A stretch of 64,000 nt of DNA from Streptomyces sp. V4I2 (GCF_030817655.1 NZ_JAUSZM010000003.1:5456001-5520000); one strand, 5' to 3'. Numbered from the stretch's first letter, positions 1 through 9,042 are shown. Notes: a model not told the origin generated them from the sequence alone. Program-made: numbers and translations.

Positions 1-548
1 TGGATCTCGCCGTCGCCCGTCTCGGAGGGTGGCAGAGCCAGATAGCCGCCCTCTCCGTGGAAGCGGAGGGAGCCGGGGACGTAGTCCTTGGCGTACAGCA
101 GTTCGCCCAACTGCTCCATGGAGTACGGCTTCACGAGCAGCGCCCAGCGGGTGGGCGTAGCGACGACCGGGCCGAGGCGCATGCCCTTGCGGTCGAGCAC
201 GGCCAGGGCCCGGGCGGCCGCGAGGGCCGGCAGGCTGACCGCGCAGGGAGCGTTGCCGCCGGTGGCCAGGACGATCGGCGCGGCGGGGCGGTTGGTCCAC
301 CACCAGCGCACCATGCGCTCGTCGGTGGTGGCCGCGAGGAGGCCGGGGTCGAAGGGGTGGGCACCGGGCACCGTGCACTCGGGGTCGGGGCAGCCGCAGC
401 GGGCACGCCCCTGTGGGTCCGCCGCCACGCCCGGGAGTACGGGCCACTGCCATTCCGTCGCGAAGGTCAGGGCCGCGCTGATCAACTCAGGCCTTCCGTC
501 GCTGCGCTGGGACAGGAGCCTGCGTCGCTTTCCGAGGATCTCGCGCAT
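1..548 (-). CDS. bifunctional DNA primase/polymerase-domain protein (3' part cut by window edge)
   Basis: The minus-strand frame reads from ATG at 546-548 and is still open at base 1, giving at least 182 residues. A good ribosome site (GGAAAGGAA) lies just upstream. The protein has a pattern typical of actinobacterial PrimPol-like (PF09250-type) proteins: a Cys-rich stretch CGCPDPEC around residues 50-58, a WWWTNRP segment near residue 82, and the following APIVLATGG strand. In this family the domain is linked to primer synthesis or polymerase activity, but many Streptomyces chromosomal copies are uncharacterised, so the name is a family label and not a proven activity. It is divergent from the phosphatase gene to its right. 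Stop codon and C terminus are outside the window. Confidence 0.75.
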   Translation of the reverse strand, partial: MREILGKRRRLLSQRSDGRPELISAALTFATEWQWPVLPGVAADPQGRARCGCPDPECTVPGAHPFDPGLLAATTDERMVRWWWTNRPAAPIVLATGGNAPCAVSLPALAAARALAVLDRKGMRLGPVVATPTRWALLVKPYSMEQLGELLYAKDYVPGSLRFHGEGGYLALPPSETGDGEI

Positions 549-1040
549 GAGCGCTCGTTCCTTTCCGTTGCACCGCTGGCAACACCGAGGACCACATCAC
601 ACCATGTGTCGATCACTTCACTGTGCGTACCTGTTGGCGCATCACACCCCTGTCAGAGACAAGGGGAACCCCTATGGGCCGAACGTTGAGCTGCGTCCAC
701 GGGCCTGGCCCACACTGCCGTGCATCTCAAGCATGGGCCTGGCGTGGGGGTGGCGAAGTCTGGCGTTTGCCGTCCCGCGTATTTCTCTTCGCCTCCGCCA
801 CGGGAGGATGGGGCACGGTCGTCGGTGGCTAAGACGCCCGGGTCCGTCGCCAGGTTCCGGGTGATTGCCAACCACCCCTGGTCTTCTCCGAGTACGTACC
901 CATCACGACCGTTGTGACGCTCTGTGGAGCAAGGCCAGTCGACCGCAATAAGCCGTTACCCGAGTCAGTTTTAGGCCAACTTTGCCTTTTGGCAAGTGCG
1001 GCACCCGCGACCCACGGACACCAGGAATCCCGGCAGGACA
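549..1040. promoter_or_regulatory. divergent intergenic region, no gene recognised
   Basis: This 492-bp spacer separates two divergently transcribed genes and must hold both promoters. Short overlapping frames here show no recognisable protein. An AT-rich island at 966-997 holds two overlapping inverted repeats (979-986 with 991-997, and 75-79 with 89-93 of the 900 block), about 45 bp before the phosphatase start. These could form an operator or a leader hairpin. I could not assign a convincing -10/-35 pair. Confidence 0.4.
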
Positions 1041-2564
1041 ATGCTGGACATCCCCTCACGAGTGCGTGTACATGTGGAGACACTGCTAGCGGCGCAGAAT
1101 GACATGGGGGTTTGCGATGCTTTTGAGCAATACGCACCGGTCGGAAAGCCGGACACCATGAACGCCCCTCACCCTCCGAAAGTGGCTGGAATCGATTCAA
1201 CGGTTCCCTCGCCCGCACACACTGTCGCGCCCGCGCCTGCCGCCTCGGGTACCTCTGCGGTTCTCTCGCCGAACGCGCCGGGCGCGTTGCTCCAGGACCG
1301 TCTCGCCGGCTGGGTCTCGGATCTCACGACCCTCCACGAACTCACCGAACGCCTGGCCCGCACGGACACGCTCGCCGACGCCCTGCAGGAACTGCTGCAC
1401 GCCGGAGCCGCCCTGGTGGGCGCCCGCCGCGGACTCGTCGTGCTGGAACCCGGCGACGGACTCGGCCCCGACACCACCCTCGGCCTGGGCCTCGCCCGCG
1501 CCGACCTCGGCCACATCGAGACCGTGCCGCGCAGCTCCATGTCGTACGGCCGCATCCTCGACGGACTGCCCGGCGGCGACGCCGAGATCACTGAGCCCGA
1601 CCTCTTCGCCGAGGACGGGCTCGACCCCCGGCACCGCGAGGTCGCCGCCCGTCTGGGCTACGCCGCGAGCTACGCGCTGCCCCTGACGGCTGAGGCGTCC
1701 ACCGAGCGCGCCGCCCGTCTCGGCGCCGCCGTGTGGCTCTACGACGAGCCCGCCGAGCCCGCCGAGCGGCAGCGCCACCTGGTCGGCCTGTACGCCCGGT
1801 ACGCCGGCGAGCACCTGGCCCGGCTCCTCGAAATCGAGCGCACGCGCGCGTGCATGGCGACGATCGCCGAGGAGCTGCTGCCGTCCCGGCTCCCCCGCGT
1901 CGCGGGCGTACGGCTCGCCGCCCGGCATCGCACCGGCCCGCGCGGTGGCGGCGACTGGTACGACGCGCTGCCGCTGCCGGACGCCGCGCTCGGCCTCGCC
2001 GTGGGCTCGGTGACGGGTTCCGGGCCCAGCGCGATCGCCGCCATGGGACGGCTGAGAGCCTCCCTGCGGGCGTACGCCGTGATGGAGGGCGAGGACCCCG
2101 TCGCCGTCCTGTCCGACCTGGAGCTGCTGCTCAGACTCACCGAGCCCGCCCGCTCCGCCACCGCCCTGTTCGCCTACTGCGAGCCCGCGCTGCGCAAGAT
2201 CACGCTGGCCGGTGCCGGGCACTGCCCGCCGCTGCTGGTCGGCGAGCGGCGCACCGAGTTCGTGGAGACCTCCCTGTCCGCACCGCTCGGAATGCTCGCC
2301 TGCTGGGAGGCGCCCGGCGTGGAGCTCCAGGCCCAGCCAGGAGAGACGGTTCTGCTCTACACCGACGGGCTGCTGCACCGCACCGGCGACGCCACGGACC
2401 GCGCCTTCGCCCGGCTGCACGCGGCGGCGGCCGGCGTGCCGAGAGCGCTGCGGCGCGACCCGGAGGCGATCGCCGACCACGTGCTGCGGACCGTGCTGCC
2501 GGACGGGCTGGACGAGGCGGACTCCGAGGAGGACGTGGTCCTGCTCGCCGCTCACTTCGAGTAG
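1041..2564 (+). CDS. GAF + PP2C/SpoIIE-type serine/threonine phosphatase
   Basis: This is a cytoplasmic regulatory phosphatase of 507 residues from the ATG at 1041 (GGCAGGA just upstream). An open frame from 996 is longer but less likely. An Ala/Pro-rich linker (about residues 45-85) is followed by a GAF-like sensor region (about 95-270) and a C-terminal SpoIIE/PP2C domain. Metal-site motifs seen are GGDWYD (about 305-310), YTDGLLH and the terminal EEDVVLL. The usual GDVxGHG motif reads GSVTGSG (about 322-328), so the normally conserved metal-binding Asp is Ser. The enzyme may therefore be weakened or altered. Family members dephosphorylate anti-anti-sigma factors or related proteins. An RsbW-like kinase gene lies 3.2 kb downstream on the other strand (5793-6248), but no direct link is shown. 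Confidence 0.85.
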   Translation: MLDIPSRVRVHVETLLAAQNDMGVCDAFEQYAPVGKPDTMNAPHPPKVAGIDSTVPSPAHTVAPAPAASGTSAVLSPNAPGALLQDRLAGWVSDLTTLHELTERLARTDTLADALQELLHAGAALVGARRGLVVLEPGDGLGPDTTLGLGLARADLGHIETVPRSSMSYGRILDGLPGGDAEITEPDLFAEDGLDPRHREVAARLGYAASYALPLTAEASTERAARLGAAVWLYDEPAEPAERQRHLVGLYARYAGEHLARLLEIERTRACMATIAEELLPSRLPRVAGVRLAARHRTGPRGGGDWYDALPLPDAALGLAVGSVTGSGPSAIAAMGRLRASLRAYAVMEGEDPVAVLSDLELLLRLTEPARSATALFAYCEPALRKITLAGAGHCPPLLVGERRTEFVETSLSAPLGMLACWEAPGVELQAQPGETVLLYTDGLLHRTGDATDRAFARLHAAAAGVPRALRRDPEAIADHVLRTVLPDGLDEADSEEDVVLLAAHFE

Positions 2565-2664
2565 CCGGGCGTGAGCGGTCCTGTAACAGGTCATTCGGCC
2601 CTGGGCCCCCTTCCGTACGACCGTACGATGGAGGGGGTCCAGTGCCGTAACTAGGAGGATGACC

Positions 2665-4125
2665 GTGGCCGAAGAACTCACCCCGGAGACCCCGGAAGCT
2701 GAGTCTGAGGAGCCCATCAAGCAGCGGAAGAACGGCCTGTATCCGGGCGTGTCCGACGAGCTTGCCGAGAACATGAAGTCCGGCTGGGCCGACACGGAAC
2801 TGCGCGACCTGGAGCCGATCGCGCAGGCCGCCGAGACCGCCGCCCGCCGGGCCGCGCTCTCCGCGCGCTTCCCGGGCGAACGTCTGGTGATCCCCGCGGG
2901 CAACCTGAAGACCCGCTCGAACGACACCGAGTACGCCTTCCGGGCGTCGGTCGAGTACGCGTACCTCACCGGCAACCAGACCGAGGACGGCGTCCTGGTC
3001 ATGGAGCCCACCGCCGACGGCCACAAGGCGACGATCTACCTCCTGCCGCGCTCCGACCGCGAGAACGGCGAGTTCTGGCTCTCCGGCCAGGGCGAGCTGT
3101 GGGTCGGCCGCCGGCACTCCCTCACCGAGGCCGAGAAGCTGTACGGCATCCCCGCCTCGGACGTGCGCGAGCTGGCCGACCGGCTGCGCGAGGCCACCGG
3201 TCCGGTGCGGGTCGTGCGCGGATACGACGCCGGCATCGAGGCCGCGCTGACCGACAAGGTCACCGCCGAGCGCGACGCCGAGCTGCGGGTCTTCCTCTCC
3301 GAGGCGCGGCTGGTCAAGGACGAGTTCGAGATCGGCGAGCTGCAGAAGGCGGTCGACTCGACAGTCCGCGGCTTCGAGGACGTGGTCAGGGTCCTCGACA
3401 AGGCCGAGGCCACCTCCGAGCGGTACATCGAGGGCACGTTCTTCCTCCGCGCGCGCGTGGAGGGCAACGACGTCGGCTACGGCACCATCGCCGCGGCCGG
3501 CCCGCACGCCTGCACGCTGCACTGGGTGCGCAACGACGGGCCGGTGCGCTCCGGTGACCTGCTGCTGCTCGACGCGGGCGTCGAGACGCACACGTACTAC
3601 ACCGCCGACGTCACGCGCACGCTGCCGGTCAACGGCCGGTTCAGCGAGATCCAGAAGAAGATCTACGACGCCGTGTACGACGCCCAGGAGGCCGGTATCG
3701 AGGCCGTGAAGCCGGGCGGGAAGTACCGGGACTTCCATGACGCCGCGCAGCGGGTGCTGACCGAGCGGCTCGTGGCGTGGGGGCTGGTCGAGGGGCCGGT
3801 CGAGCGGGTGCTGGAGCTGGGGTTGCAGCGCCGGTGGACGCTGCACGGCACGGGGCACATGCTCGGCATGGACGTCCATGACTGCGCTGCCGCGCGCGTG
3901 GAGTCGTATGTGGACGGCACGCTGGAGCCGGGGATGGTGCTCACCGTCGAGCCCGGGTTGTACTTCCAGGCCGACGATCTGACCGTGCCTGAGGAGTACC
4001 GGGGGATCGGTGTGCGGATCGAGGACGACATTCTGGTGACGGAGGACGGCAACCGGAATCTGTCGGCGGACCTGCCCCGGCAGTCCGACGAGGTGGAGTC
4101 CTGGATGGCGTCCCTCAAGGGCTGA
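2665..4125 (+). CDS. pepP: Xaa-Pro aminopeptidase P
   Basis: Cytoplasmic metallopeptidase that removes the N-terminal residue from peptides with proline in position two. The 486-residue protein has the AMP_N domain (about 1-220) followed by the M24 pita-bread domain. The five metal ligands are visible: Asp in LLLDAG (about 301), Asp in YTADVT (about 314), His in HGTGHMLG (about 400), Glu in VEPGLYF (about 428) and Glu in RIEDD (about 452). An ATG at 2659 directly abuts the GGAGG site, so the in-frame GTG at 2665, six bases further, is the better start. A tandem 8-bp repeat CCGTACGA (2613-2628) lies in the promoter region, and TACGAT inside it could be a -10 box. Length and layout are normal for the family. 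Confidence 0.93.
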   Translation: MAEELTPETPEAESEEPIKQRKNGLYPGVSDELAENMKSGWADTELRDLEPIAQAAETAARRAALSARFPGERLVIPAGNLKTRSNDTEYAFRASVEYAYLTGNQTEDGVLVMEPTADGHKATIYLLPRSDRENGEFWLSGQGELWVGRRHSLTEAEKLYGIPASDVRELADRLREATGPVRVVRGYDAGIEAALTDKVTAERDAELRVFLSEARLVKDEFEIGELQKAVDSTVRGFEDVVRVLDKAEATSERYIEGTFFLRARVEGNDVGYGTIAAAGPHACTLHWVRNDGPVRSGDLLLLDAGVETHTYYTADVTRTLPVNGRFSEIQKKIYDAVYDAQEAGIEAVKPGGKYRDFHDAAQRVLTERLVAWGLVEGPVERVLELGLQRRWTLHGTGHMLGMDVHDCAAARVESYVDGTLEPGMVLTVEPGLYFQADDLTVPEEYRGIGVRIEDDILVTEDGNRNLSADLPRQSDEVESWMASLKG

Positions 4126-4145
4126 GATTCGTCTGCGGGTGTGTC

Positions 4146-5291
4146 GTGGATGGTCGCCCCCAGGCGGCGGAGCCGCATATGTCACAGCCCCGCGCTCCTG
4201 GCGGTATCGGTGTGGATCTGCATCTAGAAGGCGACGTCGCCGAAGGGCGCCGCGTCGGGCTCGAGCGCGCCCTCCGCGATGCCGTGCGGGACGGGCGTCT
4301 CGCGCCCGGGGCGCCCTTGCCCGCGACCCGACGGCTCGCGGATGAGCTGGGGGTCTCGCGGGGAGCTCGCGGACCGGCCCGGGGCGCGCGGTACGGCGGT
4401 GCTGCCGGCGCTGGCGACCGGGCTGGCGGTGGCGTCCTTCCTGGTCGTCCGGGACTTCGGGTCCTTCCTGGTGGCGGCCTGCGGCTACGCCTCCGCCCAG
4501 TCGGGGCTCGCCGCGGCCCGGCAGGCGGGGCTGGTGCCGACCGGGGAGCGGACCGGGCTGCTCGCGCATCTCCAGTCGACGCTCAACGCCGGTCTGGCAG
4601 TGGGCGCGGGGCTGGAGGGCTTGCGCTGCGCGCCGGGACGCGGGCGGCGTATCTCGGGGTGTTCGCGCTGGACGCGGTGAGCTTTGTGGTGTGTGCGGGA
4701 CTGTTGGTGCGATTGCCTGCGGTGGCGCCGGTTGTGCACGAGGGCCGTCGTGATCTGGGAGTGCTGCGCGACCGCCCCTACGCGCCTCAACACCGTGCTC
4801 CTGCTGCGCATGCCGCTGCTCAGCCTCGGACTGCCGCTGTGGATCGCCGAGTGCACGGACGCGCCGGCCCGGCTGGTCTCCGCGCTGTTCGTGCTCAACA
4901 CCGGGGCGGTGATGGTGTTCCAGGTGCGGATGGCGCGCGGCGTCACGGGGATCACGTCGGCCACGCGCGCGGTGCGGCGGTCGGGGTGGGTGATGCCGGC
5001 GGCGTGCGCGGTGTTCGCGCTGTCGGCGGGCGCGTCGCCATGGGCGGCCGTCGGTGCGCTGGTCGCCGGGGCGGTGCTGCTGGTCGTCGCCGAGGCTTCT
5101 TCGGGACCGGTGTGACCGTGGCCCGCACCCTGGGCCCCCTGGTGCTGACCTCGCTGCTGCTCGGGTGGGGCACGGCAGGATGGCTGGCGCTGGGAGGAGC
5201 GACGCTCGTGGCGTCGTACGCGATGGGCCCGGCGATCCGCCGCGCCCATGCCTGTCAGGCGGACTTCAGGCTGCCCGTACCGGTGAACTGA
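4146..5291 (+). pseudogene. MocR-type regulator head fused to a broken MFS transporter
   Basis: The first about 60 residues (from ATG at 4179, or 4146) are a typical GntR winged-helix head of a MocR-type aminotransferase-regulator, ending at ELGVSRG. The next bases instead encode the interior of an MFS membrane transporter. The MFS reading then jumps between frames at about 4350, 4620, 4770 and 5095. It can be followed through GYASAQSGLAAARQ, YLGVFALDAVSFVVC, RLNTVLLLRMPLLSLGLPLW and TVARTLGPLVLTSLLLGWG to the stop at 5289-5291. The aminotransferase half of the regulator and the N-terminal membrane helices of the transporter are missing. I infer one large deletion that joined two neighbouring genes, followed by several small indels. 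No functional protein is expected. Confidence 0.85.
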
Positions 5292-5792
5292 GCCGCACCG
5301 GAAGCGAGTCCAGGAACAGCGCCCCCGCCAGCAGCCCCGCGCTCCCCCGCGGGCTCCACGCGCGCGCGTGGAGTCGGCGTCGAGGGCGTGCAGGGCTTCG
5401 CGGCCCGCCTCCGTCGCCGTACCGCCCGCTTCCAGGACCCCGCGGGCGCCCGCCTGGACGTGCCGCAGGCCGACCGGGCCCGCGGTGTGCAGGAGTTCGG
5501 TGTCCTGGAGGGTGGACATCACGGTGAGCAGGGCGTCGAGCCGGGCCTCGCTCTCGTCGGCGCCGACCGAGCGGGCGACGGCGAGGGCGTCCAACGCCCG
5601 CCGTACGTGCGGGAATCCGGCCCGGGCTTCGCCGCGCGCCCCGGCGGCGCCGTACTTCGCCGAGATCGACGAGCCGCGCGAGGGCCGCCGCGGGGCCCGC
5701 CGGTCGGGATGCGCGGCGATCCGCTTGGCGGCCGCGGCCACGTCCTTCGCCCCGGCGCGGGGTTCGAGGGCGGCCGCGGCGACCAGCAGGCG
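5266..5792 (-). pseudogene. truncated citG-like (triphosphoribosyl-dephospho-CoA synthase family) gene
   Basis: On the minus strand the frame starts directly after the stop codon of the upstream ATP-binding gene with a truncated interior (AAAALEPRAGAKDV...). It continues through SISAKYGAAGARGEARAGFPHVRRAL, normal for the CitG family, and ends as SAGLLAGALFLDSLPVRL. About the first 100 residues are absent and there is no start signal. A frame change is needed near 5354-5373, exactly at a 20-bp GC palindrome (CTCCACGCGC plus its mirror), a likely slippage spot. The 3' end overlaps the end of the broken MFS gene. CitG normally makes the citrate lyase prosthetic group precursor; this copy cannot be active. 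Confidence 0.8.
5354..5373. repeat. 20-bp perfect GC palindrome
   Basis: CTCCACGCGC is followed directly by its reverse complement, with an alternating CG core. It coincides with the frame change in the citG remnant, which suggests a slippage or hairpin-driven deletion site. Confidence 0.7.
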
Positions 5793-6248
5793 CTACACCG
5801 CCATCAGCGGCGCGTCCTTCTTCCACTTCAGGATCTTGTCGAAGCTCACCACCGCGCCCCGCCGACCGGGCTTGTTGCCGATGTGGACGTGGTCGGCGAG
5901 TTCCTCGATGAGACAGAGGCCGCGGCCGTTCTCGTCCTCCAGGGGCGCCGGACGGGCCGGCGGCCGGGGGCGTGCGGCCGAGAAGCCGGGACCCGAGTCG
6001 GCGACCTCAATACGGCACTTCTCACCGTCGAGGTAGGCGGTGACGCGGTACGCCTGCGAGGAACCCTCGTGGCCGCCGTCCCCGCCGTGCTCCACCGCGT
6101 TCGCGCAGGCCTCGCTGAGGGCCAGGGAGAGGTCGTAGGAGATGTCGGGATCGACGCCCGCCGTCTCCATGGTGCCGAGCAGCAGCCGCCGGGCGAGCGG
6201 AACGCTCGCGGCTTCGCGCCGCAGATGGAGTGACCACCAGATGCTCAT
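5793..6248 (-). CDS. ATP-binding anti-sigma-factor kinase-like protein (RsbW/HATPase_c)
   Basis: Small cytoplasmic GHKL-fold protein of 151 residues. The N box is seen as LALSEACANAVEHG (about 42-55), the G1 box as VADSGPGF (about 83-90) and the G2 region as ENGRGLCLIEEL (about 107-118). These proteins phosphorylate anti-sigma antagonists or bind sigma factors and act in partner-switching pathways; the partner is not in the window with certainty. A perfect AGGAGG site stands eight bases before the ATG at 6248. The gene is divergent from the membrane protein at 6480. Its stop codon directly abuts the citG remnant. Confidence 0.88.
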   Translation of the reverse strand: MSIWWSLHLRREAASVPLARRLLLGTMETAGVDPDISYDLSLALSEACANAVEHGGDGGHEGSSQAYRVTAYLDGEKCRIEVADSGPGFSAARPRPPARPAPLEDENGRGLCLIEELADHVHIGNKPGRRGAVVSFDKILKWKKDAPLMAV

Positions 6249-6479
6249 GCTCCAGCCTCCTGGCCGCGGCTCGACATACCGTTACGTATTGCCGCGTGTG
6301 CCCCGGTGTAAGCACAGAGTTGACGTGATGCCGCCCATATGGGGGATGCGCCGAGGGCGGCCACCGGTGTATGTGCGGCGCCTTGTGGCAGAAGGTGACC
6401 TTCCGGTCGTACTGCACGTACGTCATCTTGTGGACCTGCCGTATGGCGGCTATAAGCCCAGTGCGATGATGAGCCCGCC
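6249..6479. promoter_or_regulatory. divergent promoter region
   Basis: 231-bp spacer between the divergent ATP-binding gene and the membrane protein gene. It is less GC-rich than its surroundings, with AT-rich stretches such as CATACCGTTACGTATTG (6274-6290) and GGCGGCTATAAG (6446-6457). These are plausible promoter cores for the two directions, but I could not fix exact boxes. Confidence 0.4.
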
Positions 6480-7313
6480 ATGACTGCCCCCCACCCCCGT
6501 ACGGCGCGCTCCGGAGGCGATCTCCGGGTGCTGCGGACCGCGGTGTTCGCCGCGGTCTGCGTCGTGCTGGCCGCGGCCGGTCACAGCCTCGCCTCCTGCG
6601 CCACGGTTCCGCTGTGGACGCTGGGCGCGGGTTTCCTGGGAGCCGTCCTGGTCGTGGCACCACTCGCCGGACGCGAGCGGTCACTGCCGGGCATCGCCGC
6701 GCTGCTCGCGGTCGGACAGACCGTGCTGCACGTGCTGTTCGGGCTGGTGCAGCACGGTACGACGGCCGCCACGGCAGCCCGTACGGCCTCGGTCTCCGAC
6801 GCCTCGCTGATCGAGCAGGCCGCACGGCTCGTCTGCGGGACCACCGCGGCGGCGATCAGCCCCGCGCAGGCCCAGCGGATCCTCGTCGACGCGCGGATTT
6901 ATCAGGGCACGGGTGCGGGCACGGGCTCCACGCACCACCCGGCGGACGCCCTGTCCACCACCGCGGGTTCCTCCATGTCGCTGCTGCCGTCCCTGCCGAT
7001 GCTGCTCGGTCACGTCCTCGCGGGCCTCGCCGCGGGATGGCTGCTGCGCCGGGGGGACATGGCACTGCGGCGGCTGATCGAGATGTCCGCGCCGTCCGCG
7101 CACTCCGTCGCCGAGGGGGCGCTCGTACGGTCCCTGCGCGGGGCGCTCGCGCTGGTGCGCGCCCTGCGTGCCGGGCTGCCGGGCACGCCCGAGGCCGGTC
7201 CGCGCACCCCGCAGACCATCCTGTTCGCGCCTCCCGCGCCCCGTACCACCACACTCCAGCACACGGTGATCAGGCGCGGCCCGCCCGCCGCCGCACTCTC
7301 CCTCGCCGCCTGA
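6480..7313 (+). CDS. conserved actinobacterial integral membrane protein of unknown function
   Basis: Protein of 277 residues. Hydrophobic helices are visible at about 20-38, 43-60, 68-85 and 165-182. A soluble loop at about 95-150 contains one Cys, and a basic C-terminal tail ends at about 277. Similar proteins stand upstream of YcnI-type copper genes in Streptomyces. The position, and the His residues at the ends of helices (for example HSLA, HVLFGLVQH), make a role in metal handling possible, but no catalytic motif is seen and I do not assign a function. The start is the ATG at 6480; there is no clear Shine-Dalgarno sequence, so translation may be leaderless or from a weak site. Confidence 0.8.
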   Translation: MTAPHPRTARSGGDLRVLRTAVFAAVCVVLAAAGHSLASCATVPLWTLGAGFLGAVLVVAPLAGRERSLPGIAALLAVGQTVLHVLFGLVQHGTTAATAARTASVSDASLIEQAARLVCGTTAAAISPAQAQRILVDARIYQGTGAGTGSTHHPADALSTTAGSSMSLLPSLPMLLGHVLAGLAAGWLLRRGDMALRRLIEMSAPSAHSVAEGALVRSLRGALALVRALRAGLPGTPEAGPRTPQTILFAPPAPRTTTLQHTVIRRGPPAAALSLAA

Positions 7314-7455
7314 CGCGACGCGACCAGCGCTCCACTCTCTCTCGAGGGATCTGTGGGGAGGGCCGCCGTCGCGCGGCACGCGCGTGTGCCCGTGCTTCCG
7401 AGCGACCTCCTTCTTGACGGGTGATCGCCGACGCACGCGCACGCGTACCCCTCTT

Positions 7456-7491
7456 CATCACCGGAACCGTCACCGGAACCATCACCGGAAC
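7456..7491 (+). repeat. three 12-bp tandem repeats before the copper operon
   Basis: Three head-to-tail units of the form (CA/CG)TCACCGGAAC at 7456-7467, 7468-7479 and 7480-7491, followed by a partial fourth. They end 32 bp before the ycnI start and could be binding sites for a regulator of the operon or part of a leader RNA. Confidence 0.75.
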
Positions 7492-7523
7492 CCCGGAAAA
7501 CCACTTGGAGTGGAGTGCTCCCC

Positions 7524-8276
7524 ATGAAGGCCTCTCGTCTCGCCGCCGCCGGTGCCGTGGCCGCATCGGCTGTCGTCGTCCTGTCCTCGCCCGCGTTCGC
7601 GCACGTCAGCGTGCAGCCCGAGGGCGCCGCCGCCAAGGGCGGTTACGCGGTCGTCGACTTCAAGGTCCCCAACGAGCGCGACAACGCCTCGACCACCAAG
7701 CTCGAGGTCACCTTCCCGACCGACCATCCGCTGTCCTCGGTGATGCCGGAGCCGATGGCCGGCTGGGACATCGACATCACCAAGTCCAAGCTCGACAAGC
7801 CCATCGACAACCACGGTGAGCAGCTCACCGAGGCCGTCACCAAGGTCACCTGGACCGCCACGGGCAAGGGCATCGAGCCCGGTTACTTCGAGAAGTTCCC
7901 CGTCTCCGTCGGCGCGCTGCCCGAGGACGCCGACGAGCTGGTCTTCAAGGCGATCCAGACGTACTCCAACAAGGAGGTCGTGCGCTGGATCGAGGAGCAG
8001 CAGGAAGGCGCGGAGGAGCCCGAGAACCCGGCGCCCGTACTGGCGCTGTCCGCCGCCACGGAGGACGGGCACGCGCACGACTCCACGGCCACCGCCGAAG
8101 CCACAGACGACGCCACCGAGGAGGCGAGTGACGCCGAGGCCGCCTCCTCGCAGAGCTCCCTCGCCTCCGACAGCAGCGACACCACAGCCCGCGTCCTGGG
8201 CGTGGTCGGCATCGTCGTCGGCGTGGTGGGCGTGGCGTACGGCGTGCTCGCCGGCCGTCGGCGTACCGACGCCTGA
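7524..8276 (+). CDS. YcnI-family (DUF1775) copper-binding membrane-anchored protein
   Basis: Exported protein of 250 residues. A signal peptide (about 1-27) ends SSPAFA, so the mature protein begins with HVSVQ. An N-terminal His at this place is the copper ligand of the YcnI/DUF1775 family, as established for Bacillus YcnI. The conserved YcnI-type domain covers about 28-170. An acidic, Ser/Thr/Glu-rich linker (about 175-220) leads to a C-terminal membrane helix (GVVGIVVGVVGVAYGVLAG) and a basic tail. I prefer ATG 7524 over the in-frame GTG 7515 because GGAG sits eight bases before the ATG. It is the first gene of the extracellular copper set that follows. The likely role is to hold Cu(II) outside the membrane for transfer to Sco, PCuAC and CopC. 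Confidence 0.9.
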   Translation: MKASRLAAAGAVAASAVVVLSSPAFAHVSVQPEGAAAKGGYAVVDFKVPNERDNASTTKLEVTFPTDHPLSSVMPEPMAGWDIDITKSKLDKPIDNHGEQLTEAVTKVTWTATGKGIEPGYFEKFPVSVGALPEDADELVFKAIQTYSNKEVVRWIEEQQEGAEEPENPAPVLALSAATEDGHAHDSTATAEATDDATEEASDAEAASSQSSLASDSSDTTARVLGVVGIVVGVVGVAYGVLAGRRRTDA

Positions 8277-8388
8277 GTCCAACCGTCCGGAGGCGCACCG
8301 GGGTGCGTACGACCGTCCGCCGACCGTGAGTCGACCGGCCGTGCGACCCCGGTGCCGCCCGGCACCATCACATCTGGGACATTTTTCT

Positions 8389-9042
8389 ATGCGCAAGAAG
8401 ACGTTCGCCGCGGCCGCGCTGCTCGCCGCCGCCACCCTGACCCTCTCCGCGTGCGGCAGCAGCGACGACAGCGGTTCACCGGTCTCCGTGGTCTCCGAGG
8501 AGGCCGGCTCGGACAAGGCCGCCACCGTTCTCGACCAGCCGTTCGAGAAGCCGGACCTGGTCCTCACCGACACCCGGGGCAAGTCGTACGACCTCCGCAA
8601 GGAGACCGCGGGCAAGCCGACCCTGATCTACTTCGGCTACACCCACTGCCCCGACATCTGCCCGCTGACGATGAACAACATCGCCGTCGCCAAGAAGTCG
8701 CTGCCCAAGTCCGAACAGGACGACCTGCGCGTGGTGTTCGTCACCACCGACCCGGGCCGGGACACCCCGTCCGAACTCGGCAAGTGGCTCAAGGGCATCG
8801 ACACCCGGTTCGTCGGCCTGACCGGCGACTTCGCCACCATCCAGGCCGGTGCGCGCACCCTCGGCATCTCCATCGAGCCGACGCACAAGGACAAGAGCGG
8901 CAAGGTCGTCTCCGTGCACGGCACCCAGGTCGTCGCGTTCTCCCCGAAGACCGACGCCGGGTACGTCCTCTACGGCGAGGACGCCACCGTCGACGACTAC
9001 ACCAAGGACCTGCCCAAGCTCGTGAAGGGCGCGAAGCCGTGA
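8389..9042 (+). CDS. sco: SCO1/SenC copper chaperone lipoprotein (Sco)
   Basis: Lipoprotein of 217 residues on the outer face of the membrane. The lipobox LTLSAC has its Cys at about residue 20. The thioredoxin-like fold carries the Sco copper motif YFGYTHCPDICPLTM (CxxxC, about 86-90) and the distant His in SVHGTQVVAF (about 175). Sco proteins deliver copper to the CuA centre of cytochrome c oxidase and, in Streptomyces, to secreted copper enzymes. The following gene starts with a 4-bp overlap (GTGA), showing translational coupling. The ATG at 8389 has only a weak upstream site. Confidence 0.92.
   Translation: MRKKTFAAAALLAAATLTLSACGSSDDSGSPVSVVSEEAGSDKAATVLDQPFEKPDLVLTDTRGKSYDLRKETAGKPTLIYFGYTHCPDICPLTMNNIAVAKKSLPKSEQDDLRVVFVTTDPGRDTPSELGKWLKGIDTRFVGLTGDFATIQAGARTLGISIEPTHKDKSGKVVSVHGTQVVAFSPKTDAGYVLYGEDATVDDYTKDLPKLVKGAKP

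Noticed and set aside
2659..2664. ATG at 2659 as start of pepP
   Set aside because: It touches the GGAGG site; the GTG six bases on has correct spacing.
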